Shown here: piece by piece, positions 8,789 to 16,990 of the stretch
Layout of the letters: each line of letters opens with the position of its first letter
How positions within the stretch are numbered: position 1 is the stretch's first letter
DNA from: TK10-74A sp965263065
Lineage (GTDB): Bacteria; Chloroflexota; Dehalococcoidia; Bin125
NCBI GenBank assembly: GCA_965263065.1
Contig: CBDHGH010000002.1
Span: 1 to 29,751 of the forward strand
Reading direction: 5' to 3'
DNA: 29,751 nucleotides
The notes under the pieces: model-generated
The model's input: the letters and a program-made list of their open reading frames with translations, nothing else
Told to the model about the DNA's origin: nothing
The model's database searches: none
Translations under genes and position numbers: made by a program

Positions 8789-9549
8789 TGCGCACGGCCC
8801 GGGCCACGTACTACCTGATCTGCAGGGCGCTGCGCGAGGCCCTCCGGCAGCCGGAGGTGGAACTGCCGCAGATCCTGATCCCGCTCTTCTTCCTGGCGAC
8901 GATCATTGGGGCGGCGAACCGGATCGCGCCCGACGCCTTCGGCGTGGGGAACTACACCGGCTTCCAGGTCCCGGTGGCGATGGTGCAGGCCGTCGCCGGC
9001 GTGGCGAGCGTGTCGGGCATCGTGATGGTGACCGACATCCAGCGGGGCTACTTCGACAAGCTGCTGCTGACGCCGGTGCCGCGCATCGCGCTGGTGCTGA
9101 GCCGGCTGCTGGCGGACGCCGTGCGCTCGATCGTCGTCGCGACGGTGATCCTGCTGGTGGGGCTGGCGATCGGCTCGCCGATGGTGACGGGCGTCGGGGG
9201 CGGGATCGTGTTGCTGCTGCTGATGGGGGCGTTTGGGGCGTCGTACTCGGGGCTTGGGCTGGCGATCTCGCTGCGGCTCGGGAACCCGCAGGCGGCGCAG
9301 TTGGCCATCCTGCTGTTCTTCCCGCTGCTCTTCCTCTCGACGGCGTTCGCGCCCAAGGAGGTCTTCGAGCCCTGGCTGCGGATCGTGGCGGAGTTCAACC
9401 CCGTGACCTACATGCTGGCGGGGATGCGCAGCCTGCTCCTCGAGGGCTGGCACGGCCCCGACATCGGCTACGCCTTCGCGGCGGTGGGCGGCATCGGGGC
9501 GGTCACGATCTGCATGTCGATGCTCGCACTACGCTTCCGCGCGCGCTGA
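8788..9549 (+). CDS. ABC-2 type transporter permease (DrrB type)
   Basis: A 253-residue integral membrane protein with about six hydrophobic helices and the ABC-2 family pattern. LPQILIPLFFLATIIGAA forms helix 1, and GYFDKLLLTPVPR is the conserved cytoplasmic turn. LLFLSTAFAPKEVFEPWLR comes before FNPVTYMLAGMRSLLL, a hallmark of DrrB/ABC-2 permeases. The ATG shares its A with the last base of the ATPase stop (TGATG, 8786-8790), so the two are translationally coupled and form one exporter. Substrate unknown; drugs, lipids and glycans are all possible for this family. It converges with the oxidoreductase gene, only 21 nt away, and no T-rich terminator is visible between them. Confidence 0.92.
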   Translation: MRTARATYYLICRALREALRQPEVELPQILIPLFFLATIIGAANRIAPDAFGVGNYTGFQVPVAMVQAVAGVASVSGIVMVTDIQRGYFDKLLLTPVPRIALVLSRLLADAVRSIVVATVILLVGLAIGSPMVTGVGGGIVLLLLMGAFGASYSGLGLAISLRLGNPQAAQLAILLFFPLLFLSTAFAPKEVFEPWLRIVAEFNPVTYMLAGMRSLLLEGWHGPDIGYAFAAVGGIGAVTICMSMLALRFRAR

Positions 9550-9570
9550 GCGGCCGGCCCGCGAGCCGCG

Positions 9571-10572
9571 TCAGCCGCTCGCGAGGCGGACCAGCATCTT
9601 GCCGGTGTTCTCCCCGCGGAACAGGCCCAGGAACGCCTCGACGGCGTTCTCCAGCCCGTCCACGACGGTCTCGCGCACCCGCATGTCGCCCGACGCGACC
9701 CAGCCCTTCATGTCGGCCTCGAACTGGGGCAGGCGCTGCAGGTGGTCGGTGACGACGAAGCCCCGCATCTGCAGGCGCTTGGGCACGACCTGGCCGATAT
9801 TGGCCGGACCCGGCGCGGGCGTGGTGTCGTTGTAGCGCGAGATCGACCCACAGGCGGCGATGCGCCCGAAGTTGTTCATCTGCTCCAAGGCGGCCTCCAG
9901 GTGCCGCCCGCCCACGTTGTCGAAGTAGACGTCGACGCCCTCGGGGGCGAGCGCGGCGAGCGCGTCCATGGGGTCCTGGCGCTTGTAGTTGAAGCCGGCG
10001 TCGAAGCCGAATTCCTCGGACAGGAGCGCCACTTTGGCGTCGCTGCCGACGCTGCCGATGACGCGGCAGCCGCGGATGCGGGCGAGCTGCCCGGCGACCG
10101 AGCCCACCGCCCCCGCGGCGCCGGAGACGAACACGGTCTCGCCGGGCTGCGGGTCGCAGAGGTCGAGCAGGCCGATGTAGGCGGTGAGGCCCGTGCCGCC
10201 CAGGACGCTGAGGTAGTGCTGCGGCTGCGGGTAGGCGCCGTCGAGCTGCTCGAGGGCGTCGCCGGGGGCGGCGAAGATCTCGCGCCAGCCGAAGAGGCTG
10301 CGCACGAGGTCGCCGGGGGCGAAGCCCGGGTGGCGGGAGTCGAGCACGCGGCCGACGGCGCGGCCGTCGCAGACCGCGTTGAGCCGCCAGGGGGCGGCGT
10401 AGCTCTTGGCGTCGCGCATGCGGCCGCGCATGTACGGGTCGACGGACATCCACAGATTGCCGACGACGACGTCACCGTCGCCGGGGTCGGGGTCGGGCGC
10501 GCGGACGAGGCCGAAGTCGGACGGCTGGGGGGCGCCCTCGGGGCGGTTGAGGAGGTGGATCTCGCGGGGCAT
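9571..10572 (-). CDS. NADP-dependent oxidoreductase, zinc-free medium-chain family (CurA/leukotriene B4 12-hydroxydehydrogenase-like)
   Basis: A 333-residue medium-chain dehydrogenase/reductase. The N-terminus MPREIHLLNRPEGAPQPSDF and WMSVDPYMRGRM are typical of the PTGR1/CurA branch, which reduces activated C=C bonds of enones with NADPH. The Rossmann motif is VFVSGAAGAVGSVAGQLA. The conserved YFDNVGG follows, then CGSISRYN and FVVTDH. The cysteines and histidines that bind zinc in alcohol dehydrogenases are absent, as expected in this branch. The ATG at 10572 has a strong AGGAG 7 nt upstream. It is a single gene behind the terminator of aceA, so it needs its own promoter. The natural substrate cannot be told. 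Confidence 0.92.
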   Translation of the reverse strand: MPREIHLLNRPEGAPQPSDFGLVRAPDPDPGDGDVVVGNLWMSVDPYMRGRMRDAKSYAAPWRLNAVCDGRAVGRVLDSRHPGFAPGDLVRSLFGWREIFAAPGDALEQLDGAYPQPQHYLSVLGGTGLTAYIGLLDLCDPQPGETVFVSGAAGAVGSVAGQLARIRGCRVIGSVGSDAKVALLSEEFGFDAGFNYKRQDPMDALAALAPEGVDVYFDNVGGRHLEAALEQMNNFGRIAACGSISRYNDTTPAPGPANIGQVVPKRLQMRGFVVTDHLQRLPQFEADMKGWVASGDMRVRETVVDGLENAVEAFLGLFRGENTGKMLVRLASG

Positions 10573-10656
10573 GTGGGACTCCTGGCTGAATCGAGCGGGC
10601 CGCCGCTCTGGGCGACGGTCTGGACCGCCAGTATGGACCGTGCGCGGCCACAAAAG

Positions 10657-10688
10657 GAACGGGGCGGCTTGGGGGAGCCGCCCCGTTC
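10657..10688 (-). terminator. Intrinsic terminator after isocitrate lyase
   Basis: A perfect 13-bp stem (arms GAACGGGGCGGCT at 10657-10669 and AGCCGCCCCGTTC at 10676-10688) with a 6-nt loop. On the minus strand it is followed within 2 nt by four Ts (10655-10652). It lies about 72 nt after the aceA stop and upstream of the oxidoreductase. This is the clearest terminator in the window. Confidence 0.85.
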
Positions 10689-10760
10689 GGGGGTCGCTCG
10701 CGGGCGGGCGCGAGCGGAAGTTGTCGGGGTCGATGCGGCCCGCGGCCGCGCAAACGACGC

Positions 10761-12086
10761 TTACTGGACGCGCGCGGGCTGCGCCTGGAACTGCTCCTCC
10801 TCGGTGGAGCCGCTGAGCGCGGTCGTGGAGGACTCGCCGCCGGTGACGGTCAGCAGCACCTCGTCGAAGTAGCCCGTGCCGACCTCGTGCTGGTGCTTGG
10901 TGGCGGTGTAGCCCACGGCCTCGGCCTCGAATTCGCGCTCCTGCAGGTCGACGTAGGCGGCCATGCCGTGGTTGGCGTAGTCGCGCGCCAGGTTGTAGCT
11001 GCTGAAGTTGAGGCTGTGCCAGCCGGCCAGGGTGATGAACTGGAACTTGTAGCCCAGGGCCGCGATGTCCTCCTGGAAGGTGGCGATGGCCTTGTCGTCG
11101 AGGTGGCGCCGCCAGTTGAAGGAGGGCGAGCAGTTGTAGGCCAGCATCTTGCCGGGGTACTTGGCGTGGATGGCGTCGGCGAAGGCCTTGGCCTCGTCGA
11201 TGTCCGGGGTGCCGGTCTCGCACCAGACGAGGTCGGCGTAGGCGGCGTAGGCGACGCCCCGGGCGATGGCCTGGTCCATGCCGCTCTTGAGGGTGTAGTA
11301 CCCCTCGGCGGTGCGCCCGCCGGTCAGGAAGGGCTCGTCGTACTCGTCGATGTCGTTGGTCAGCAGCGTCGCGGCGAGGGCGTCGGTGCGGGCGAAGATC
11401 AGCGTGGGCACGTCCATGACGTCGGCGGCGAGCCGCGCGGCGTTGAGCGTGCGCACGGCCTGAGAGGTGGGCACCAGCACCTTGCCGCCCATGTGGCCGC
11501 ACTTTTTCTCGGCGGCGAGTTGGTCTTCGAAGTGCACGCCGGCGGCGCCCGCTTCGATCATCGCCTTGGTCAGCTCGAAGGCGTGCAGCGGGCCACCGAA
11601 GCCGGCCTCGCCGTCGGCCACGATGGGCGCGTACCAGTCGATCGCGCTGCCGCCGTCGATGCGGGCGATCTGGTCGGCCCGGGTGAGGGCGTTGTTGATC
11701 CGCTTCACGACGGCCGGGACGCTGTTGGCCGGGTAGAGGCTCTGGTCGGGGTAGGTCTGCGCGCCGAGGTTGGCGTCGGCCGCGACCTGCCAGCCGCTGA
11801 GGTAGAGCGCCTGCAGCCCGGCGCGCACCATCTGCACGGCCTGGTTGCCGGTGAGCGCGCCGAAGGTCCGCACGAGCGGCTGGCTGTCGAGCTGCTCCCA
11901 GAGCCGCTCCGCTCCCCGCCGCGCCAGCGTGTGCTCGATGGTCAGGCTGGGGCGCAGCTTGATGACGTCGGCCGCGCTATAGGTGCGCTGGATTCCCGCC
12001 CATCGCGGGTCGGTATCCCAGCGGCGCTGCAACTGCTCCGCGGCGGTGGCGGCCGGTTCGTGGCCGTTGCGGCCTGCGTTCCCCAT
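10761..12086 (-). CDS. aceA: Isocitrate lyase
   Basis: A 441-residue isocitrate lyase, cleaving isocitrate to succinate and glyoxylate in the glyoxylate shunt. The catalytic KKCGH loop is at 194-198 (AAEKKCGHMGGKVLVPT), and PIVADGEAGFGG (from about 154) carries the Mg-binding Asp. The substrate site is completed by YNCSPSFNWRRHL and FQFITLAGWHSLN. The length and lack of an insert match the short bacterial class. Malate synthase is not in the window. The start at 12086 follows an AAAGGGG stretch. The gene has its own AT-rich promoter region (12165-12206) and its own terminator, so it is monocistronic. It would let the acetyl-CoA made by the neighbouring dehydrogenase complexes be used for biosynthesis. 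Confidence 0.97.
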   Translation of the reverse strand: MGNAGRNGHEPAATAAEQLQRRWDTDPRWAGIQRTYSAADVIKLRPSLTIEHTLARRGAERLWEQLDSQPLVRTFGALTGNQAVQMVRAGLQALYLSGWQVAADANLGAQTYPDQSLYPANSVPAVVKRINNALTRADQIARIDGGSAIDWYAPIVADGEAGFGGPLHAFELTKAMIEAGAAGVHFEDQLAAEKKCGHMGGKVLVPTSQAVRTLNAARLAADVMDVPTLIFARTDALAATLLTNDIDEYDEPFLTGGRTAEGYYTLKSGMDQAIARGVAYAAYADLVWCETGTPDIDEAKAFADAIHAKYPGKMLAYNCSPSFNWRRHLDDKAIATFQEDIAALGYKFQFITLAGWHSLNFSSYNLARDYANHGMAAYVDLQEREFEAEAVGYTATKHQHEVGTGYFDEVLLTVTGGESSTTALSGSTEEEQFQAQPARVQ

Positions 12087-12167
12087 CGTGAGACCCCTTT
12101 GCTCGCTCCTCCGGCGGCTGTTCCATCTCGCCGGACAGATCGAATCTACAACGACCCGGGCGAAGTC

Positions 12168-12202
12168 GATAGCATATCTCGTGTCAGATAGAAAACTTCT
12201 AT
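12168..12202 (-). promoter_or_regulatory. AT-rich aceA promoter region with two palindromes
   Basis: This is an AT-rich pocket in otherwise very GC-rich DNA. It holds ATAGAA-AAC-TTCTAT (12188-12202) and GATA-GCA-TATC (12168-12178), two inverted repeats with 3-bp spacers and centres 22 bp apart, about two helical turns. TATGCT (12176-12171, minus strand) could be the -10, about 84 nt before the aceA ATG. The arrangement suggests promoter plus operator. The rest of the 164-nt gap holds nothing I can name. Confidence 0.5.
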
Positions 12203-12250
12203 AGTTGCATCACCGCGCGTGCATCGCGGCGCCGGCGTCAGCAGGCGGCC

Positions 12251-13399
12251 TCAGCGGGCGGCGGCGGCGGCGTCGAGGGACTGCAGCAGGTCGCGGACGC
12301 GGGTCGTGAAGCGCGCGGCGGTCGAGCCGTCCATGGCGCGATGATCGAACGAGAGGCAGAGGTTCATCATCGGGCGGACGGCGATCGCGTCGTCGGCGAC
12401 GACCACCGGCCGCTTGATGATCGCCTCCGTCGTGAGGATCGCGACCTGCGGCGTGTTGATGATCGGCGCCGTGGCGGTTGTGCCGAAGACGCCGGTGTTG
12501 TCGAGCGTGAAGCTGCCGCCGCGGACGTCGTCGAGGGTGAGCCTGCGACTGCGGGCGCGGTCGGCGAGGTCCGCGATGGCCCGCGCCAGCTCGCCGACGC
12601 TGAGCCGGCCGGCGTCCTTGACCGAGGGCACGACCAGGCCCTGCGGCGCGTCGACGGCGATGCCCAGGTTGACGGCGCCGCGCTGTACGAGCGCGTCGTC
12701 GGACCAGGTGGCGTTGAGGTCGGGGTAGTCGCGCAGGGCGCGGCAGACCGCGTGCGCGATGTAGGGCAGATAGCTGAGGTCAACGCCCTCGCGGGCGCGG
12801 AAGGCCGCGCGATCGGCGGCGCGCCGCGCGACGAGGGCGGAGGCGTCGCACTCGACCAGGAGCCAGGCGTGGGGGGCGCTGCGCACGCTCTCGAGCATGT
12901 GTTGCGCGATGCGCCGCCGGGTCGGGGAGAGCGTGACGACGGTGTCGCCGTCGTCGGTCGGCGGCGGCGGCGCGACTTCCTGCTGGGCCGCGACGGCCGC
13001 GAGCACGTCCTGACGGGTGACGCGACCACCCGCGCCGCTGCCCGTGATGCTGCCAGGGTCGATGCCGTGCTCGGCCGCGAGCCGGGTGACGGCGGGGGAG
13101 TGGCGGCGCTTGGGGGCGTCGGCGGGCGCGTTTGCTGACGGCGTTGGCGGCGGGACGGTCTCGCCCTGGGCGCGGAACTCGGCCAGGGGCGTGCCGACGG
13201 GCACGGTCTCGCCCTCCGGCACGAGGACGCTGGTCAGCGTGCCCTCGAACGGCGACGGAATCTCGACGGTGACTTTCTCGGTCTCGATCTCGACGATCGG
13301 ATCGTCCAACACGACCGTCGCGCCGGGCGCGACCAGCCAGCGCAGGACCGTGCCCTCGGTCACGGACTCGCCGAGTTGCGGCATGGTCAGTGTGGCCAC
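12251..13399 (-). CDS. bkdB: Branched-chain 2-oxoacid dehydrogenase E2 (dihydrolipoamide acyltransferase)
   Basis: A 382-residue E2 core protein that moves acyl groups from E1 to CoA. Domain order: one lipoyl domain (1-75) with lipoyl-Lys42 in EIETEKVTVEIP; a short Pro/Ala linker; a peripheral-subunit-binding domain (about 100-137, SPAVTRLAAEHGIDPGSITGSG); then the catalytic domain to the end. The active-site His353 and Asp357 are in DHRAMDG. I start it at GTG 13399 (VATLTMPQLGES) because GGGAGG lies just upstream and the previous stop is at 13420. The longer open frame upstream is only a shadow of E1 beta. It is the last gene of the E3-E1alpha-E1beta-E2 operon. Branched-chain substrate is inferred from E1; other 2-oxoacids are possible. 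Confidence 0.93.
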   Translation of the reverse strand: MATLTMPQLGESVTEGTVLRWLVAPGATVVLDDPIVEIETEKVTVEIPSPFEGTLTSVLVPEGETVPVGTPLAEFRAQGETVPPPTPSANAPADAPKRRHSPAVTRLAAEHGIDPGSITGSGAGGRVTRQDVLAAVAAQQEVAPPPPTDDGDTVVTLSPTRRRIAQHMLESVRSAPHAWLLVECDASALVARRAADRAAFRAREGVDLSYLPYIAHAVCRALRDYPDLNATWSDDALVQRGAVNLGIAVDAPQGLVVPSVKDAGRLSVGELARAIADLADRARSRRLTLDDVRGGSFTLDNTGVFGTTATAPIINTPQVAILTTEAIIKRPVVVADDAIAVRPMMNLCLSFDHRAMDGSTAARFTTRVRDLLQSLDAAAAAR

Positions 13400-13419
13400 G
13401 GCGTCCTCCCTGCGGCCGG

Positions 13420-14400
13420 CTAGTAGGCCGCCAGGCGGCGCGCGGCCTCCGCGATGCGGGCGGCGTCGGGCATGAAGGCCGATTCGAGGTTGGGGTGATA
13501 GCCCATGGCGGGCACGTCGGGGCCGGCGACGCGCAGGATGGGGCCGTCGAGGTGGTCGAAGGCGTGCGACGCGACCAGCGCCGCGACCTCGCCGCCGATG
13601 CCGCCGGTGAGGTGATCTTCGTGCACGATGACGACCTTCCCGGTGTGGCGGGCGGCGTCGAGGATGGCCTCCCGGTCCAGCGGCGCGATGCTGCGCAGGT
13701 CCAGCACGTGGCAGTCGATGCCCTCGCCGGCGAGCGTCTCGGCGGCGGCGAGACACTCGTGCAGCATCAGGCCGTAGGCGATCAGCGTGACGTCGTCGCC
13801 GCTGCGCCGCAGCGCGGCCTCGCCGATGGCGACGGCGGGCAGGGGATCGGGCACCTCGCCCTTGATCAGCCGGTAGCTGCGCTTGTGCTCCAGAAAGATG
13901 ACCGGGTCGGGGTCGGCGACGGCGGCGTGCAGGAGCGCCCGCGCGTCGGCCGGGGTCGCCGGCGCCACGACCTTGAGGCCGGGCACGTGCGCGAACAGCG
14001 CCTCGAACGACTGCGAGTGGTAGAGCCCGCCGTGCACGCCGCCGCCCCAGGGCGCGCGAACGACCAGGGGCACGTGCCACTCGCCCTGGCTGCGCCAGCG
14101 CATCTTGGCCGCCTCCGAGATCAGCTGGTTGACCGCCGGGAGGATGAAGTCGACGAACTGGATCTCGACGATGGGGCGCAGGCCGGCCACGGCCGCGCCG
14201 ATGGCGGCGCCGGTGAAGCCCGACTCGGCGAGCGGCGTATCGAAGACGCGCCGGGGGCCGAATTCGTCGAACAGGCCCTCGGTGATGCGGAACACGCCGC
14301 CCGCCTCCACGTCCTCGCCCAGCAGGATGACGCGCTCGTCGGCCGCGAGGATATCGCGCAGACCGTCGCGCAGGGCCTCCGCCATCGTCTGTTCGCTCAT
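13420..14400 (-). CDS. bkdA2: Branched-chain 2-oxoacid dehydrogenase E1 beta subunit
   Basis: A 326-residue transketolase-like subunit that pairs with E1 alpha as an alpha2beta2 decarboxylase. It shows ERVILLGEDVEAGGVFRITEGL, then FDTPLAESGFTGAAIGAA with the Glu that activates thiamine diphosphate. EIQFVDFILPAVNQLISEAAKMRW and RAPWGGGVHGGLYHSQS are typical of the 2-oxoisovalerate dehydrogenase branch. The C-terminal domain contains LDLRSIAPLD and VIVHEDHLTGGIGGEV. The ATG overlaps the E1 alpha stop as ATGA (14397-14400), which supports equimolar production. Confidence 0.95.
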   Translation of the reverse strand: MSEQTMAEALRDGLRDILAADERVILLGEDVEAGGVFRITEGLFDEFGPRRVFDTPLAESGFTGAAIGAAVAGLRPIVEIQFVDFILPAVNQLISEAAKMRWRSQGEWHVPLVVRAPWGGGVHGGLYHSQSFEALFAHVPGLKVVAPATPADARALLHAAVADPDPVIFLEHKRSYRLIKGEVPDPLPAVAIGEAALRRSGDDVTLIAYGLMLHECLAAAETLAGEGIDCHVLDLRSIAPLDREAILDAARHTGKVVIVHEDHLTGGIGGEVAALVASHAFDHLDGPILRVAGPDVPAMGYHPNLESAFMPDAARIAEAARRLAAY

Positions 14401-15497
14401 GGCATCCCGGCTCCGCCGGGTTGCGCGAAGAGGTGGTCGAGCAGGGTGGCCGGGTCCGGGTCGGGAGCGGCCTCGGCGCGCGCCAGGGCGTCACGCACCT
14501 CCTGCTCCGCCTCCGCGTCCAGGTCGGCGGCGTGGGCGTCGGTCAGGATGCCGTCGTTGATGAGGTGCGCGCGGAAGCGGTCGACGGGGTCGCGCTTGAG
14601 CCAGTGTTCCAGCTCCGCGCGGGTGCGATAGCGGCGGTCGTCGTCGTCGGAGGAGTGGGGCACCGTGCGGTAGGTCTTGAGCTCGAGGATGGCGGGGCCG
14701 CCGCCGCGCCGCGTCTCCTCGACGAGCTGGTGCATGTTGCGATAGACGAGCATCACGTCGTTGCCGTCGGTGACGAGGCCCTTCATGCCGTAGGCGGCGG
14801 CCCGGTCGGCGACGTTCTCGACCGGCATCTCCTTCTCCTGCACTTCGGTGAGGGCGTAGCCGTTGTTCTCGACGACGAGGATCAGCGGCAGCCGTCGCAC
14901 GGCCGCGAAGTTCAGGCCCTCGTGGAAGTCACCCTGGGAGGTGGAGCCCTCGCCGATGTAGCAGACGGCGACGGCGTCCTCGCCGCGCAGTTGGGAGGCC
15001 CAGGCCAGCCCGGCCGCCATGGGGATCTGCGTGCCGACGGTGGAGGACTGCGAGACGACGCGAAGCTCCTTCGCGCTCCAGTGGGCGGGCATCTGACGGC
15101 CGCCGCTGTTGGGATCGGTCGCCTTGGCGAGCACGTTGAGCATGAGCTCCTCGACGGTCATGCCGAGCGTGAGCATGACGCCGATATCGCGGTAGTAGGG
15201 CAGCACCCAGTCCTTGCCGGGCACGAGCGCCGCCGCCGTGCCGACCTGGGCGGCCTCTTGCCCCTGCCCGGTGATGACGAAGGGCGCGCGGCCCTGGCGG
15301 TTGAGCGCGAACCAACGCTCGGCGACGCGGCGCGAGAGCAGCAGCAGGTACCACATCTCGACGAGGGCCTCGTTGGGCAGGCCGAAGTGGGGGTGCGTCA
15401 GACCCGGTTGCGCGGACCGGCGCCGGCGGGCGTCGGCGGGCTGGGCGAGGGGGATGCGGACGCGGGGCGGGCCGGCGTAGCCGTCGTCGGGCGCCAT
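14397..15497 (-). CDS. bkdA1: Branched-chain 2-oxoacid dehydrogenase E1 alpha subunit
   Basis: A 366-residue thiamine-diphosphate subunit. The ThDP/Mg motif runs from GEGSTSQGDFHEG (182-194) to VVENNGYAL (NN at 211-212); GEG stands in place of the commoner GDG. VLPYYRDIGVMLTLGM, GGRQMPAHWS and the loop YRTVPHSSDDDDRRYR match the branched-chain E1 alpha family rather than pyruvate E1 alpha. The last loop corresponds to the phosphorylation loop region of the mitochondrial enzyme. It lies 19 nt after the E3 gene and overlaps E1 beta. It decarboxylates 2-oxoacids from valine, leucine and isoleucine breakdown (substrate class inferred from family resemblance). Confidence 0.94.
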   Translation of the reverse strand: MAPDDGYAGPPRVRIPLAQPADARRRRSAQPGLTHPHFGLPNEALVEMWYLLLLSRRVAERWFALNRQGRAPFVITGQGQEAAQVGTAAALVPGKDWVLPYYRDIGVMLTLGMTVEELMLNVLAKATDPNSGGRQMPAHWSAKELRVVSQSSTVGTQIPMAAGLAWASQLRGEDAVAVCYIGEGSTSQGDFHEGLNFAAVRRLPLILVVENNGYALTEVQEKEMPVENVADRAAAYGMKGLVTDGNDVMLVYRNMHQLVEETRRGGGPAILELKTYRTVPHSSDDDDRRYRTRAELEHWLKRDPVDRFRAHLINDGILTDAHAADLDAEAEQEVRDALARAEAAPDPDPATLLDHLFAQPGGAGMP

Positions 15498-15516
15498 AAG
15501 TCCCGTCCCTCCGGCG

Positions 15517-16914
15517 CTAGAGCCGCATCTTCGGACGCAGCGCCGCCTGGGCGGCCTCGCCGACGACCTCGCTGATGGTGGGATGCGCCTGCACGACGCG
15601 CCCCAACTCCCAGAGCGAGGCGTCCATGAAGCCGCCGAGGGCGGCCTGGCCGATCATCTCGGTCGCGCTCGTCCCGACGATCTGGCAGCCCAGCAGGTCG
15701 CCGCTCTCCGCCTCGGCGACGACCTTGACGAAGCCGTCGGCGTCGTCGTGGATGAGGGCGCGGGCGTTCGTGCGGAAGCGGGCGCGCCCCGTCTTGACGG
15801 CGTGCCCGGCTTCGGTGGCCTGGGCCTCGGTAAGGCCGATCGAGGCCACCTCGGGCGTCGTGTAGACGGCGCGCGGCATCCAGACGGGGTCGGGCGCGGG
15901 CGGCGACTGGCCCAGCAGCCGCTCCGCGACGTATCGCCCCTGGGCGGCGGCGACGTGGGCGAGCTGCAGGCCGCCGTTGACGTCGCCGACGGCGTACACG
16001 TGCGGGACGTCGGTGCGCATCTCCTCGTCGACGGGGACCGTGCCGCCGTAGGTCGTGACGCCCACCTCGGCGGGGGCGAGCGCCTCCGAGCGGGGCCGCC
16101 TGCCGGTGGCGACCAGCACCACGTCGGCGCTGAACGTATGGCGCTCGCCCGCGTGCTCCAGCTCCATGCGGACGCCGTCCGCGTCGATGCGGATGCTGTC
16201 GGCGTCGATGGCGGCGCCGGTGCGGACGTCGACGCCGCGCGCCGCCAGTTGCCGGGCGAGCGTGCGCGCCACCTCGGCGTCCTCCTGGGGCAGCAGCTGG
16301 GGCAGCAGTTCCAGCAGGACGACGTCGCTGCCGAGGTCGGTCCAGAGGGAGGCGAACTCCGCGCCCACCGCGCCGCCACCCACGATGATCGCGCGGGCGG
16401 GCGGCGGCAGGTCGACGGCGTGGTCGGAGGTGATGACGCGGCGGCCGTCGACGGGGAGGAAGGAGAGGCTGGCGGGCCGGGAGCCGGTCGCGATAATCAC
16501 GTCCTTCGCACGCAGCGCCGTGACGGCCCCGCCGGCGGCGGGGGTGACTTGGACGCTGGTGGGGCCGGTCATGCGGGCGGTTCCATCGACGCGCTCGACT
16601 TTGGCGAAGTCCAGCGCCTGCTGCATGCCGCGATGCAGGGCGCCGACGAGCCCGTTCTTGAAGTCGAGGGCGGCGGGCCAGTCGATCTCGGGCTCGGGCA
16701 GTCGCACGCCGTGGGCCGGGGCGGCGCGGGCGATGCGAGCGATGGCGGCGGTCTCGAGCAGGGCCTTGGTGGGGATGCAGCCGCGATGCAGGCAGACGCC
16801 GCCGACCTTGTCCTGCTCGACGAGGGCGACGCGGCCGCCGTGCTGGGCCATGGTCTGGGCGGCGGTGTAGCCGCCCCAGCCGCCGCCGATCACGAGCAGG
16901 TCGAAGTCGGGCAT
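15517..16914 (-). CDS. lpd: Dihydrolipoamide dehydrogenase (E3) of the branched-chain complex
   Basis: A 465-residue flavoprotein that reoxidises dihydrolipoyl-E2 and makes NADH. The FAD motif is LLVIGGGWGGYTAA and the redox disulfide is CLHRGC (Cys41, Cys46). The NAD-binding motif is AIIVGGGAVGAEFAS, and YAVGDVNGG is the second FAD site. The catalytic His-Glu pair is in QAHPTISE near the C-terminus. The start at 16914 has GGGAGG upstream. It heads the bkd operon. It is one of two E3 genes in the window; the other belongs to the pyruvate dehydrogenase operon, and the two are clearly different proteins (for example CLHRGCIPTK against CTYRGCIPSK). Confidence 0.95.
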   Translation of the reverse strand: MPDFDLLVIGGGWGGYTAAQTMAQHGGRVALVEQDKVGGVCLHRGCIPTKALLETAAIARIARAAPAHGVRLPEPEIDWPAALDFKNGLVGALHRGMQQALDFAKVERVDGTARMTGPTSVQVTPAAGGAVTALRAKDVIIATGSRPASLSFLPVDGRRVITSDHAVDLPPPARAIIVGGGAVGAEFASLWTDLGSDVVLLELLPQLLPQEDAEVARTLARQLAARGVDVRTGAAIDADSIRIDADGVRMELEHAGERHTFSADVVLVATGRRPRSEALAPAEVGVTTYGGTVPVDEEMRTDVPHVYAVGDVNGGLQLAHVAAAQGRYVAERLLGQSPPAPDPVWMPRAVYTTPEVASIGLTEAQATEAGHAVKTGRARFRTNARALIHDDADGFVKVVAEAESGDLLGCQIVGTSATEMIGQAALGGFMDASLWELGRVVQAHPTISEVVGEAAQAALRPKMRL

Positions 16915-16990
16915 GGGTTCCTCCCGGGCGCTGCGGGGTGATCGTACGGCATGGGGGCGGGCCGGCAGGAGCGGCGAGACGACAGAGGGA

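Noticed and set aside
9548..9580. GAGCGGC/GCCGCTC inverted repeat between the convergent permease and oxidoreductase genes as a two-way terminator
   Set aside because: Seven base pairs around a 19-nt interior and no T-tract on either strand; one arm is inside the coding end of the oxidoreductase.
12251..14494. Long frame that would fuse something to the bkd E2
   Set aside because: The upstream part is E1 beta read in a wrong frame; E1 beta itself is intact and the E2 starts at GTG 13399.
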